Position numbers and translations under genes: made by a program. A DNA stretch of 64,000 bases. Source: Ensifer adhaerens (GTDB lineage Bacteria > Pseudomonadota > Alphaproteobacteria > Rhizobiales > Rhizobiaceae). Location of the stretch: the NCBI RefSeq assembly GCF_002007205.1, contig NZ_LAZS01000011.1:1-64000 (forward strand), given 5' to 3'. The notes beneath the pieces were generated by a model. It saw only the letters and a program-made list of their open reading frames with translations, had not been told where the DNA came from and ran no database searches. Positions 52,363 through 61,183 of the stretch are shown here, one piece after another; the first letter of the stretch is position 1; every line of letters begins with the position of its first letter.

Positions 52363-52629
52363 TCAAAGCCACCTTCGGCGCAAGAAGGAACCCCACTCAG
52401 CTTCAATCCTCAGTCTTCGCAGGCGATCGCCGCTTGTGAAGTGCGCGGCGTACGAACTCGTAAAGGTAACGAGCAGGATGCGCGCCATCCTCGGATCTCC
52501 TCCGGCCCTCTCGATCTCGTCGGCAATCTCGCGGCAGAGAGCTTCGCTCAATGCGGGCTCGGCGAAACGCCGCTTCGCCATCTCCAGGATGCGTTCGATG
52601 AAAGCGAGATCGACCACGTAGGTCGGCAT
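52363..52629 (-). CDS. Small hypothetical protein
   Basis: 88 residues from ATG52629 (AAGGA close upstream; an in-frame ATG52644 is possible). The sequence VVDLAFIERILEMAKRRFAEPALSEALCREIADEIERAGGDPRMARILLVTFTSSYAAHFTSG looks like two amphipathic helices of a real protein, ending with an Arg-rich tail. No family is recognised. No neighbours hint at function. Confidence 0.45.
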   Translation of the reverse strand: MPTYVVDLAFIERILEMAKRRFAEPALSEALCREIADEIERAGGDPRMARILLVTFTSSYAAHFTSGDRLRRLRIEAEWGSFLRRRWL

Positions 52630-52898
52630 TGATCCTTCGGTCATGATGATGCCCCGCTATCTGCGGAGTACGACTGGAATGATCTTCGATGCGCTCGCGC
52701 CGCCGAGCATGATCTCGAACTGCGCACCTGGTAGAAGACAGGGTCGCGATGCGCGTCCTGTCCTTTGCGGAAGACAATCATATTCCCTCTCACTCGATAC
52801 GCATCCCTCTGGTGGCTCAACCACCGAATGCGCAAAGAGTTCCAGAGGAGATCAGCTTTTTCGGATAAAAGACTGCCTCTGCCCTAGACACCAAGCGA

Positions 52899-53801
52899 TC
52901 ACAGGTCAATCGGCGAGGCCTGCGGGCTGGACAAGTGTTCGTACAGTGCGAGCGCTGGCGGCGTCAGCGCTCTTTCCGTGCGGACACAGACCGACAGTCG
53001 CCGCGTTGCCCAATCGTCGGCAAGGCGGATGAACGCGGTCTTGGCAGATCTGCCGCAGCGGCGTGCTGCGGTTTCGGGCATGATGCCAAGGCCGACACCC
53101 GCCGAAACCATGTGACAGATACCTTCGAAGGTGCGCATGCGCGACCGCATCTTCAGCCTCAGTCCCAATCGCGCGGCTTGCGCGTCGATATGGCCCTGCA
53201 AGGCGCCATCCGCCAGGCCAACGAAATCCTGGTCGAGGATGTCGGCAAAGGCGAGGCGCTTGCTTGCCGCCAATGCATGATCGCGCGGGATGACGACGAC
53301 GAGCCTATCGATGGCGAAGGGACGAAGATAAAGGCCGCCGGTGTTGACTGCGTCCGAAAGAATGCCGATCTCCACCAGATCGGCAGCGAGGGCTCTCGCG
53401 ACTTCTATGCTTTGCCGTTCCTTCAACTCGACGTTGATCCGTGGATGCGTTGCCATCCAGGTGCCGAGCCGCTGAGGCAGGAACTCGGTGAGAGCGGCCG
53501 TGTTCGCCGCAAGCCGGACGGTGGCGCGAAGGCCACTGGCGTGCTCACTAAGCTCGCCACGCATATGGGACATCTGGCGCAGGATCAGGCGGGCGTGATG
53601 CGCCAGTGCTTCTCCCGCCGGCGTCGGCCGCACCCCGCGGCGGCCACGTTCGAGCAGCCTGACCTTGCCGATGGCCTCCATGTCGCGCAGGCGCTCGCTT
53701 GCGGCCGGCAACGAAAGCCCGACGTCCGCAGCGCCGTGGGTGATGCTGCCGGCGTCCACCACGGCGAGAAACAGACGAAGGTCGGTGAGATCGAAGCGCA
53801 T
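52899..53801 (-). CDS. LysR-family regulator
   Basis: 300 residues. The HTH is FDLTDLRLFLAVVDAGSITHGAADVGLSLPAASERLRDMEAIGKVRLLERGRRGVRPTPAG, and the effector domain (residues ~90-295) contains DLVEIGILSDAVNTGGLYLRPFAIDRLVVVIPRDHALAA and GVGLGIMPETAARR. It is divergent from a TauE/SafE exporter gene, its probable target. The inducer is unknown; given the partner it may be a sulfur-containing anion (inference). Confidence 0.92.
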   Translation of the reverse strand: MRFDLTDLRLFLAVVDAGSITHGAADVGLSLPAASERLRDMEAIGKVRLLERGRRGVRPTPAGEALAHHARLILRQMSHMRGELSEHASGLRATVRLAANTAALTEFLPQRLGTWMATHPRINVELKERQSIEVARALAADLVEIGILSDAVNTGGLYLRPFAIDRLVVVIPRDHALAASKRLAFADILDQDFVGLADGALQGHIDAQAARLGLRLKMRSRMRTFEGICHMVSAGVGLGIMPETAARRCGRSAKTAFIRLADDWATRRLSVCVRTERALTPPALALYEHLSSPQASPIDL

Positions 53802-53899
53802 GGAAAAGAGGCTAGCGGAAAAACAGCCTTCGGACCAGCCGAAGTCTGCCTGCGGATCATCCGCATTGTGCCGACACGCCGATGCTTTAATTCGATGCC

Positions 53900-54649
53900 A
53901 TGCTCGACTTTTCCTCTTCGCTCGTCATCGCGGTAGCCGCGACCTTCTTTGCCGCCGGTGTCGTCAAGGGCATCACCGGCATGGGCTTGCCGACCTTGGC
54001 GATGGGCGTGCTCGGCGTGCTCATCTCTCCGCTCGCCGCCGCCAGCCTGTTGATAGTGCCGTCATTCGTGACGAACATCTGGCAGCTACTTGCAGGCCCG
54101 AGCTTCGGCGCGCTCGCGTTGAGGCTTTGGCCAATGATGCTGGCGATCGCTGTCGGAACGGTCGGCGGTTCATCGGTTCTTGCCGGTGGCGGCGCCATGC
54201 TGACAACAGGCGCACTTGGCGCGGCGCTCATCCTCTACGCCGCCTTCACGCTCTTTGCGCGGCAGCTTCGCGTGCCGACAAACCGGGAGCCATGGCTGTC
54301 TCCGGCCGTCGGCACGGCAACGGGGATCGTGACGGGCGCAACCGGCGTGTTCGTCATGCCGGCCGTGCCCTATCTGCAGGCGCTCGGTCTTGAGCGGGAC
54401 GAACTCGTGCAGGCGCTCGGCCTCTCCTTCACCGTCTCAACCGTCGCGCTCACGGCCGGGTTGATCTGGCAAGGCGTTTTTGAGGTCGACCATCTCTTCG
54501 CTTCGGTCCTGGCGATCGCGCCGGCGCTCGCTGGCATGTGGGTCGGGCAAATCATCCGCAGCCGCGTCAGCCCGTCCGCATTCCGGCGCTGGTTCCTGAT
54601 CTGCCTGCTCGCCCTCGGCGCCAAGATGCTTGCAGACGCGATGATTTGA
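53900..54649 (+). CDS. TauE/SafE-family sulfite exporter-like membrane protein
   Basis: 249 residues with about seven to eight hydrophobic helices. AATFFAAGVVKGITGMGLPTLAMGVLGVLISPLAAASLLIVPSFVTNIWQ is the family's first repeat, and GIVTGATGVFVMPAVPYLQALGLERDELVQALGLSFTVST is the second, with the typical G-x-x-T-G-x-x-G. The family exports sulfite or sulfo-compounds; sequence does not fix the substrate. It is divergent from a LysR regulator with a 98-base gap. In the same window as a sulfonate-using pathway it could relieve sulfite, although it lies far from that cluster. Confidence 0.9.
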   Translation: MLDFSSSLVIAVAATFFAAGVVKGITGMGLPTLAMGVLGVLISPLAAASLLIVPSFVTNIWQLLAGPSFGALALRLWPMMLAIAVGTVGGSSVLAGGGAMLTTGALGAALILYAAFTLFARQLRVPTNREPWLSPAVGTATGIVTGATGVFVMPAVPYLQALGLERDELVQALGLSFTVSTVALTAGLIWQGVFEVDHLFASVLAIAPALAGMWVGQIIRSRVSPSAFRRWFLICLLALGAKMLADAMI

Positions 54650-54679
54650 GTTCGATCATCGGTCTGATGCCCAAGGAAT

Positions 54680-55012
54680 TCAGGCCGGCACGATCTTGAG
54701 CGCTATGACACCGCCAGCGATCACCAGCATTGCAACTGCGCGCGCGACAGTGATCGCCTCGCCGAACAGCAACACACCGCAAGCAACGGACCCGAGGGCG
54801 CCGATCCCGGTCCAGACGGCGTAAGCCGTTCCGAGCGGCAAGGTCTTGAGGGCCTGGGTGAGCAGGGAAAGAAAGGCTACCAGGGCAACGATGGAGGCGA
54901 GCGTCCAGGACAGGCGGGTGTAGCCGTTCGAAAACTTGGTGCTGACAGCCCAGGCGACGTCGGCAACACCGGATAGAACGAGGTAGATCCAGGCAAGTGA
55001 TGTGGGTGACAT
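54680..55012 (-). CDS. Small multidrug resistance (SMR) transporter
   Basis: 110 residues, four helices. The Glu of the active site is replaced by Asp in the first helix (LVLSGVADVAWAVSTKFSNGYTRL), followed by TLPLGTAYAVWTGIGALGSVACGVLLFGE, the SMR core. It belongs to the EmrE/SugE/Gdx group, and typical members carry Glu in GxxxEvxw. The Asp makes the substrate range uncertain. GGAG precedes ATG55012. It follows the YdcZ-type gene on the same strand. Confidence 0.88.
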   Translation of the reverse strand: MSPTSLAWIYLVLSGVADVAWAVSTKFSNGYTRLSWTLASIVALVAFLSLLTQALKTLPLGTAYAVWTGIGALGSVACGVLLFGEAITVARAVAMLVIAGGVIALKIVPA

Positions 55013-55054
55013 GGCAATTCTCCGGCATTCGGCAGATCCCGACCACTGACGGGT

Positions 55055-55978
55055 TCAGACGAGTTTGATGACGGCGACGCCGGCCAGCAGCAGCACCACC
55101 CCGCCGAGGCGCAACCCCGACACGGATCTCTGCGGCAGGCGGAACCAGCCGTAGCGATCGACGAAGACGCTTGCGACCTGCTGGCCGGCGACGGTGAGAC
55201 CGACCGCCGCGGCCGCACCAATTGCAGGGATCGCAGTAAAGACCGTGGTGACATAGGTCGCTCCGGCGAGACCACCGAGCCAACCCCACCAGGGCATCGC
55301 CTGCACGCCGGCGATGTTGGGACGGGATGTCTTCTGCCCGGCGAGCACCAGGAGCATCACCGCGGCCATGGCGAGCGTCGCGACGAGAAACGAAATCGCA
55401 CCCACCGCAAACGGCGCGCCGCCGAGATCTTGGCGCAGCAGGGCATTGACGGCGCCCTGAACCGGGAGTACGGCGCCGGCCATGAGCGCAAGGGCGATCC
55501 AGCCAAGCCTGTCGGCCTTGAGATTGCCCTTTCCGCCTTGGCCAAACACAACCATTGCGACACCGAGGAGCACGACGAGCGTGCCAACCGCCGCTCCGAC
55601 GCGCAGCCCCGTCTGCGGCACACCCAGCAGGCCGAAGCTATCGAGCGCGAGGGAGGCGAGCATCTGCCCGGCGATGAACAGCCCGACCGAAACGACGGCG
55701 CCAAGGCGAGGGAACAGAACGATGGTCGAGACGACGTAGACCGCCGAAGCGGTGCCTCCGACAAGATGCCACCATCTGACCTCGGGAATGGCGCCAAGGG
55801 CGGCAATCGTCCCGGTCAATAGGGCGACGAGAAGCAGCAGGCCAGTGCCGATCGCGAGCTGGAGCGTGGTCGCCGCGAAGGGCGATCCGACCGCTTTGGA
55901 CAGTTGCGCGTTGGCGCCGGCCTGAACGGCGAGCAGGCTGCCCGCAAGCAAAGCGAGGGGGACGAACAGGGCCTCCAT
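55055..55978 (-). CDS. DMT-family YdcZ-type transporter (tandem)
   Basis: 307 residues, ten hydrophobic helices as two YdcZ (DUF606) repeats: LLAGSLLAVQAGANAQLSKAVGSPFAATTLQLAIGTGLLLLV and LMAGAVLPVQGAVNALLRQDLGGAPFAVGAISFLVATLAMA. Each carries the conserved Q-x-G-x-N and FPRLGA/IPAIGA turns. AAGGAGG precedes ATG55978. Together with the SMR gene 42 bases downstream it forms a small-molecule export unit, divergent from a LysR-type gene. Confidence 0.88.
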   Translation of the reverse strand: MEALFVPLALLAGSLLAVQAGANAQLSKAVGSPFAATTLQLAIGTGLLLLVALLTGTIAALGAIPEVRWWHLVGGTASAVYVVSTIVLFPRLGAVVSVGLFIAGQMLASLALDSFGLLGVPQTGLRVGAAVGTLVVLLGVAMVVFGQGGKGNLKADRLGWIALALMAGAVLPVQGAVNALLRQDLGGAPFAVGAISFLVATLAMAAVMLLVLAGQKTSRPNIAGVQAMPWWGWLGGLAGATYVTTVFTAIPAIGAAAAVGLTVAGQQVASVFVDRYGWFRLPQRSVSGLRLGGVVLLLAGVAVIKLV

Positions 55979-56366
55979 GACGGGACCTCCTTGATGAGAA
56001 TGATGTTGAAAATGGTGAAGGAAGGATCAGGCGCGCACGCTCTCGCGCATCAGCGCCTGACCGGTATGGATCGGTCTATCCGCGCGACTGCCGTGCAAGC
56101 ATCGCGGGCCACCCCGGCTTCCTCCGGCATCAGCCAGGTCTTGGGAACGTTCGGCGTCTTCTCGAAGAAATGGGAGAATGGGGTCATCGTGCGTCGCTCC
56201 ACCGACCGGTCCATCCGATCGTGGTTACGACACTAGCCGGTGCTCCGTTGCAGTGCGATCTGTCGTTTTGCCCGTTCTATCTGCATATTTGCACAGGTAA
56301 TGCAGGAACCGCGATCGCGACACGATTGACAATGTCGGGGGATAGCGGTGCAACTTCACTAAGCCG
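55979..56366. other. Divergent region, YdcZ-SMR / LysR
   Basis: A 388-base gap. It contains one minus-strand small open frame (56050-56187, listed). The AT-rich part at about 56262-56300 probably holds the lysR promoter. Confidence 0.4.
56050..56187 (-). CDS. Candidate 45-residue small protein or fragment
   Basis: ATG56187 with GGAG nine bases upstream encodes MTPFSHFFEKTPNVPKTWLM and then EEAGVARDACTAVARIDRSIPVRR. The composition is protein-like but no family is recognised. It lies upstream of the YdcZ-SMR pair on the same strand and may be the start of a lost gene or a small leader protein. Confidence 0.35.
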   Translation of the reverse strand: MTPFSHFFEKTPNVPKTWLMPEEAGVARDACTAVARIDRSIPVRR

Positions 56367-57323
56367 ATGAACAATTCTGTCTTGGATTGCGCAACCATGC
56401 ACAGCCATCACCGTATCGACTGGGAAGACCTCCGTTTCGTCCTGGCGGTCGCCGAAGCGAACTCCCTTGCCGCTGCCGCCCGGACGCTTGGCGTCAACCA
56501 CACCACCGTGCTCAGGCGGGTCGGCTCGTTCGAGCAAAAACTGGGGGTGCGGCTGTTTGATCGCCTCCCATCCGGCTACACGCTCACCGCGGGCGGCGAG
56601 GAACTGCTGGTGGTGGCCCGGCAGATGGCGGAAACGGTCACCGAGCTCGAGCGCCGCTTGACGGGGCAGGATCTGCGGCTGGAAGGCAGCCTGCGGATCA
56701 CCACCACCGACACGCTCATGGCTTCCATTCTGCCGGCGATACTGGCTTCTTTCCGCCAACATCATCCGGGCGTCCTGCTCGAGGTCAGCACCTCCAATGC
56801 ACTCGCAAACCTCTCCCATCGCGACGCGGACGTGGCCATACGCCCCGCGGTCGATTCGCCAGATGCCCTGGTCGGCCGCCGCATCGCCAAGGTCGCTTTC
56901 GCCGTCTATGCGGCGCCGTCTTACCTTCAGGAACGCGACCTGATAGCCGGCGACGCACTCGATATCACGCGGGAAGATTGGATCGGGCTAGGCGATGGGC
57001 TTGCTTCCACGAGTGTCGCGCGGTGGATGCGGGCGACACTGGCGGCTCCCGCCGTTTTGCGCTGCGACTCATTGGTAGCGGCGCGCGAGGCGGCAACGGC
57101 CGGCATCGGCCTTGCGGCCCTGCCCTGCTATCTCGGAGATACGACGCCGGGCCTGGTGCGCATCGGCTCGCCGGTCGCGGACATGACGCGGGAGCTTTGG
57201 CTTCTCACCCACGAGGATCTGCGCCGCACAGCCCGCGTCGGCGCCTTCACCGAATTTGCCGGACAGGCGCTGGCGAAGCATCGTCCGCTCCTCGAAGGCA
57301 AGGGACCGGCCGCAGGCGTCTGA
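56367..57323 (+). CDS. LysR-family regulator
   Basis: 318 residues from ATG56367; ATG56397 (MHSHHRIDWEDLRF) is an equally good start and closer to the family's usual beginning. The HTH is IDWEDLRFVLAVAEANSLAAAARTLGVNHTTVLRRVGSFEQKLGVRLFDRLPSGYTLTAGGEELL. The effector domain (DLRLEGSLRITTTDTLMASILPAILASFRQHHPGVLLEVSTSNALANLSHRDADVAIRP) follows. It is divergent from the YdcZ-SMR exporters and probably controls them. Confidence 0.9.
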   Translation: MNNSVLDCATMHSHHRIDWEDLRFVLAVAEANSLAAAARTLGVNHTTVLRRVGSFEQKLGVRLFDRLPSGYTLTAGGEELLVVARQMAETVTELERRLTGQDLRLEGSLRITTTDTLMASILPAILASFRQHHPGVLLEVSTSNALANLSHRDADVAIRPAVDSPDALVGRRIAKVAFAVYAAPSYLQERDLIAGDALDITREDWIGLGDGLASTSVARWMRATLAAPAVLRCDSLVAAREAATAGIGLAALPCYLGDTTPGLVRIGSPVADMTRELWLLTHEDLRRTARVGAFTEFAGQALAKHRPLLEGKGPAAGV

Positions 57324-57866
57324 CGGAAGAGACGGCACGGATGTTTGGCAAGCGCGAGAGCCCGGACAAGAGAGTTCCCCCGGGAACGGCCAATGCGGAC
57401 GGAGCGCTTAAGATGGCGTCAAATCCAGTTGGTCAGGGACATGTCAGATGCCAGGCTCAGTTTGCGAAACCTATCCCGGAATATGCGAGAAAAGCCGCCT
57501 GAAATATCCGCCGCCACCGCGCCTTCTGCGTGCGGCAAACCAGAACCTGCGGGGTGCGCCACGGCCGATGTCGTTCGCGCCACCGGTCATTCCCCTGTCT
57601 GTTGAAAGCGAGCCCATTCCCGCGATTCGGATCGGATCGGCCATCTCGATGCTGGGACTGCTCATTCTTGCCGCGCATGCCGAAATGACGGCCGTAGCAG
57701 GCATCCTTGCCGGCGCACTTGATGGATTACTGATGGACGTGCCGTCGATCCTCTGGTGAGTTTTTCGCAGCGGCCGACCTTGTGGTCGCCCGTCAGAAGC
57801 GACTGACGACATTGCGGTTCGTCAGCGCGTGGCGAAGGCTCGCGATCAGTCCGTCGCTGGGCAGGA
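57324..57866. other. Region between lysR and nnrR
   Basis: 543 bases. GTTCCC-CC-GGGAAC at 57374-57387 is a short palindrome just after lysR. A 63-codon frame at 57568-57759 (listed) has a hydrophobic segment. Otherwise no gene. Confidence 0.35.
57568..57759 (+). CDS. Candidate small membrane protein
   Basis: 63 codons from ATG57568. The middle (IGSAISMLGLLILAAHAEMTAVAGILAGALDGLLM) is hydrophobic enough for one or two membrane helices. No ribosome-binding site or family is recognised. It may be chance. Confidence 0.2.
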   Translation: MSFAPPVIPLSVESEPIPAIRIGSAISMLGLLILAAHAEMTAVAGILAGALDGLLMDVPSILW

Positions 57867-58565
57867 TCAGCCGCCGGCGCGTTCCGCCAGGCGCCGCAGG
57901 CCGGGAATGTCCTTTAGCGTCAGCTTCTGCCGTCCGCCGACGACAAGCCCCTGCCCTTCCCAGGCGCTGAGGATGCGCGAAACCGTGTGCAGCGTCGTTC
58001 CGGTCATCTCGGCGATATCCTGACGCGAGATCGGGAAATCGATGCGGATGCCGCCGCTTTCCGGCTTGCCCGCCTGCTCGGCGAGCCTGAGCACGGTGTG
58101 CGCGACCCGGCGCTCGACCTCTTCGGTCGACATTTCGCGGATCCGGGTATGCGCCTCATCAAGCCGCTGGCCGATCGTATGGAGGGCATTGACCGCAAGG
58201 TGAGGATTCTTCTCGACGAAGATGTTCCAGAGTTCCGTCGGCCAGGCGAGGACCAGGCTTTCGGTTGCAGCCGTCGCCGTGCCCGGATAGTCGCTGCGCT
58301 GCAGCGCGCGGGCGAAACCGAAGAGATCGCCGGGATTGACGACCCGGACGATGATCTGCTGCCCGTCCTTGGTGACCTGCGTCACCTTCAGCCGGCCATT
58401 CAGCAGCAGGAAGAAGAAATCGGCCGTCGCCCCCTGTTCGAACACGGCTTCGTTCTGCGGCACGCGCCTGACCGTGGCGCGCGTCAGCAGCGCGTCCAGT
58501 TCCGGGTCGCTCATCTTCTGAAACAGAGGGAGCGATTTGACGAGTGTGCGATCGAGTGCAGCCAC
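57867..58565 (-). CDS. nnrR: Crp/FNR-family NO-responsive regulator
   Basis: 232 residues. The cNMP-like sensor domain (LVKSLPLFQKMSDPELDALLTRATVRRVPQNEAVFEQGATADFFFLLLNGRLKV...NPGDLFGFARALQRSDYPGTATAA) lacks FNR's Fe-S cysteines. The HTH is FPISRQDIAEMTGTTLHTVSRILSAWEGQGLV. Absence of cysteines and position beside nirV-nirK identify it as NnrR/DNR type, which activates denitrification genes when NO is present. The start is GTG58565. It reads leftward after nirV with a 124-base gap. TTG-N8-CAA boxes upstream of nnrS/nirK and pseudoazurin are likely targets. Confidence 0.88.
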   Translation of the reverse strand: MAALDRTLVKSLPLFQKMSDPELDALLTRATVRRVPQNEAVFEQGATADFFFLLLNGRLKVTQVTKDGQQIIVRVVNPGDLFGFARALQRSDYPGTATAATESLVLAWPTELWNIFVEKNPHLAVNALHTIGQRLDEAHTRIREMSTEEVERRVAHTVLRLAEQAGKPESGGIRIDFPISRQDIAEMTGTTLHTVSRILSAWEGQGLVVGGRQKLTLKDIPGLRRLAERAGG

Positions 58566-58689
58566 GTTGGCCCTATATCCTGCCGAATTGAAATTGCCTT
58601 TGCTCTAGCATAGCGCCGGGTCCTGCAAAAGGACCCGGTCTTCGTGCCGTTGAGACGGTTTTCCCGACAATTTCATCAGCGGTCTCATT

Positions 58690-59607
58690 TCAGCCCGCAC
58701 CCTGAAGCCGGCGCTGGAAGGCATAGAGGTAGCCCGAATACCAGCGGCCGTCGCGCACAAGCCGGAAACCGAGATTGTCGGGCGGCACGCCGACGGCGCA
58801 GCCGCCGCTCTTCGGATCCCGGATGAAGAAGCTCATCGATGCCCGGTGCTTGCCGTTGACGACGAAAATGCCGCAGGCGGGAGACTCCTTCAGCACCTCG
58901 CCGTCGTCGTCGATGGTGACGCGGCGGTGGCAGGTCTCGGTCCATTCCCAGACATTGCCGTCGAGATCGGCAACCCCGTACTCGTTCTCGCCGAAGGCAC
59001 CCGAGGGCAGCGGCATCGGGTTCTTCGCCCTTTGCCGGCTGGATTCGCGCTCGTAGTCGGCAAGCCAGCGCAGCGCCGGATTGTCCTTGGTGCCGTCGAT
59101 CCCCAGCGCATCGTCGGGGAATTTGGACCCGGCGGCGAAGGCCCATTGCTGGTCGGTCGGAAGCCGCCAGACTTCGCCGGTCTTCTTCGTCAGCCACGCC
59201 GCATAGTCGGTCGCGTCCGTGTAGTTGACCCCGGTCATCGGCACACCCGACAGGCCGGCGCCATGGCCGCCCTCCGGCTGCTGGCAGCCGCCATCGGCGA
59301 CGCAGCGCTCGTAGTCGTCGCGCGTCACCTGATACTTCATGATCTCGAGCGGCTGCTTGAGGGCCGCCACCACGATCGGCGCGTCGACGGCAAAACCGTT
59401 CTTCAGGAAGTGTCCCTCGGCCCGATAGCTCATCTGTCGCGGCGCGATCGTCACGGTCACCGGCGGCCTGATCGACGGATCGATGCCGCCCTTGAGATCG
59501 TCGAACAGCCCCACCTTCGCCGAAAGTACGCCGCCGATTGCCGCCAAAAGGACGACCGGTGCTGCTAGCGAGAGGAGCGAAACCGCAGTTTTCTTGGTGG
59601 TGGGCAT
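58690..59607 (-). CDS. nirV: NirV, SUMF1/formylglycine-generating-enzyme-like protein
   Basis: 305 residues. One N-terminal membrane or signal helix (AVSLLSLAAPVVLLAAIGGVL) is followed by a periplasmic SUMF1 (FGE-sulfatase) domain: YQVTRDDYERCVADGGC, GVPMTGVNYTDATDYAAWLTKKTGEVWRLPTDQQWAFAAG, GVADLDGNVWEWTETC, DNLGFRLVRDG. NirV accompanies NirK in many denitrifiers; its exact function in nitrite reductase assembly or activity is not settled. A clean Shine-Dalgarno (GGAG) precedes ATG59607. It is downstream of nirK behind a hairpin. Confidence 0.92.
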   Translation of the reverse strand: MPTTKKTAVSLLSLAAPVVLLAAIGGVLSAKVGLFDDLKGGIDPSIRPPVTVTIAPRQMSYRAEGHFLKNGFAVDAPIVVAALKQPLEIMKYQVTRDDYERCVADGGCQQPEGGHGAGLSGVPMTGVNYTDATDYAAWLTKKTGEVWRLPTDQQWAFAAGSKFPDDALGIDGTKDNPALRWLADYERESSRQRAKNPMPLPSGAFGENEYGVADLDGNVWEWTETCHRRVTIDDDGEVLKESPACGIFVVNGKHRASMSFFIRDPKSGGCAVGVPPDNLGFRLVRDGRWYSGYLYAFQRRLQGAG

Positions 59608-59627
59608 GGGAGGTCTCCGGGGGAAGT

Positions 59628-59651
59628 GGCACGCGCCGGCAAGCGCGTGCC
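59628..59651 (-). terminator. Intercistronic hairpin between nirK and nirV
   Basis: A perfect 9-base stem GGCACGCGC (59628-59636) / GCGCGTGCC (59643-59651), six-base loop, in the 102-base gap. There is no U-run in the direction of transcription, so it is probably an RNA-stability or partial-termination element giving more NirK than NirV. Confidence 0.5.
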
Positions 59652-59709
59652 TTTGTTCGTGCGCGGGGTCGCTGTGAGCGCGGCCCCACGATCATCCGCT
59701 GTCACCCGG

Positions 59710-60846
59710 CTACATCGACGCCGGCTTGACGACCGACGTCATCAGGTCGTCGTTCCATTCGCCGGTGACCTTGAAGTGGCCGGCGGCACCCAGCTCGAAC
59801 GCCTCGATCAGGTTGTGGTTGACATAGGCGTACACACCCGGCTGGCGGAAGGTGTAGAAGGCAGCGCCCGCGGTTCCGCCCGGAATGAGCCAGGTTTCCT
59901 GGTCGAGGTCCGGCGGGTTGCGGAACTTGCCGGTCGCCCAGACATAGTCACCATGCCCGCCGATCAGGTGCGGCCGCGTATCGCGGTTGGCCTGCGAATG
60001 GACGACGAGCACACGCTCGCCCACGGCCGCAGTCAAAGCATGGTCGCCGGTCAGCGCGCCGACCGCACCGTTGAAGACGATGTGGGTCGGGGTGAGCGTG
60101 CGCATCGCCTTGACAGCATCTTCATAGGCTTCGCCGGGGGTTTCGTACTTCTTGTAGTTCCCGGCCTCGTCCTTCGGCACGTAGAAGTCCTGCTCGCCGA
60201 CATAGTAGATCTTGTCGTACGTCAGCGGCTGGCCCTTCTCGTCCTTCAGGCCGTCGCGCGGCAGCACCATGATGGCGCCGTTCATGCCCGAGGTGACGTG
60301 CCAGGGCACCATGCCCTCCGGCGCGCAATGGTAGACGAAGACGCCGGGCTTGGTCGCCTTGAAACGAAGCGTGGTTTCCTCGCCCGGGTTGACCTGGGTC
60401 AGCGCCCCGCCGCCGAGCGCACCGGTTGCGGCGTGGAAGTCGATGTTGTGCAGCAAAGTGTTGGTGTCAGGGTTGATCAGCCGCAGTTCGACATAGTCGT
60501 TCTCATGCACCACCATCAGCGGACCAGGTACCGAACCGTTGAAGGTCATCGCGTGGATCTCGGTGCCCTCGCGGTCGATCACCAGCTTCTTTTCCTCGAT
60601 CGTCATGGTGAACTCGACAACGCGCGGTCCGGTCTTGGCGACCTGGTCATGGGCGTGCACGAAAGGCGGCTTGACGAGGTCGACCTTCACGCGAGGCAGG
60701 GTCGAGATATCGACGGGGGCAGCACCGGCTGCCGCGGCAGCGCCAGCGGCATGCGCCTGAGCGGTGTGGAGAAGCGGCGCAACCGCGCCCGCCAGGGCAG
60801 CGCCGGCAAGCATCGTCCGGCGGGTCATCTGAAGTTGTTCAGTCAT
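59710..60846 (-). CDS. nirK: Copper-containing nitrite reductase (NO-forming)
   Basis: A 378-residue trimeric periplasmic enzyme that reduces nitrite to NO in denitrification. The Tat leader TRRTMLAG (residues 8-15) ends near AQAHA. The two cupredoxin domains carry all ligands: HNIDFH (type 1 and type 2 His), [18 protein letters not shown] (type 2 His, then type 1 Cys, His and Met) and the late His in [12 protein letters not shown]. Length and motifs match the class I NirK of rhizobia. The electron donor is probably the pseudoazurin encoded at 12683-13129. It is divergent from nnrS. Confidence 0.97.
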
Positions 60847-61014
60847 CTTGCTCTCCTTCGGCGCGTTCCAGCGGCCGGGATTGGCCTTCTGCGAAACGCG
60901 CCTGTATTCAACGAGTTAGGGTGGACGGCGCCGACTTGGGCGGCCTCACCTCCGGTCTCGACCACCGGTCCCCAGCAGTCACACAAGAAGTAGAACCACA
61001 GACGAATCTCGTCT

Positions 61015-61028
61015 TTGTCTTGGAACAA
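61015..61028. promoter_or_regulatory. Possible FNR/NnrR half-palindrome before nirK
   Basis: TTGTC-TTGG-AACAA keeps the TTG-N8-CAA framework but the inner bases differ from TTGAT/ATCAA. It lies about 170 bases before nirK. Weak site. Confidence 0.35.
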
Positions 61029-61094
61029 ATCGTTGCGAGGAGATCGCTTTTCTTTACGCCTTGCGACGTCGGCGGTCCGACCGGGCAGCGATAC

Positions 61095-61108
61095 TTGCGT
61101 TTTCGCAA
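61095..61108. promoter_or_regulatory. NnrR-type box before nnrS
   Basis: TTGCG-TTTT-CGCAA, a perfect palindrome of the form described for NnrR targets in alphaproteobacteria, 75 bases before the nnrS start. Confidence 0.65.
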
Positions 61109-61183
61109 AGAGGGCCTTCGAACCCATTGATAGATCAAGCCTCATCCGCAAGTCCGCAAGGACGCACGACGAGGACCACGACC

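Larger units (their letters stand above)
60847..61183. promoter_or_regulatory. Divergent nirK / nnrS control region
   Basis: 337 bases with two FNR/NnrR-type sites listed separately: TTGCG-TTTT-CGCAA at 61095-61108 and TTG-N8-CAA at 61015-61028. A third, tighter palindrome, TTGAT-AG-ATCAA at about 61127-61138, has a spacer of two and so is not a standard site. Confidence 0.5.
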
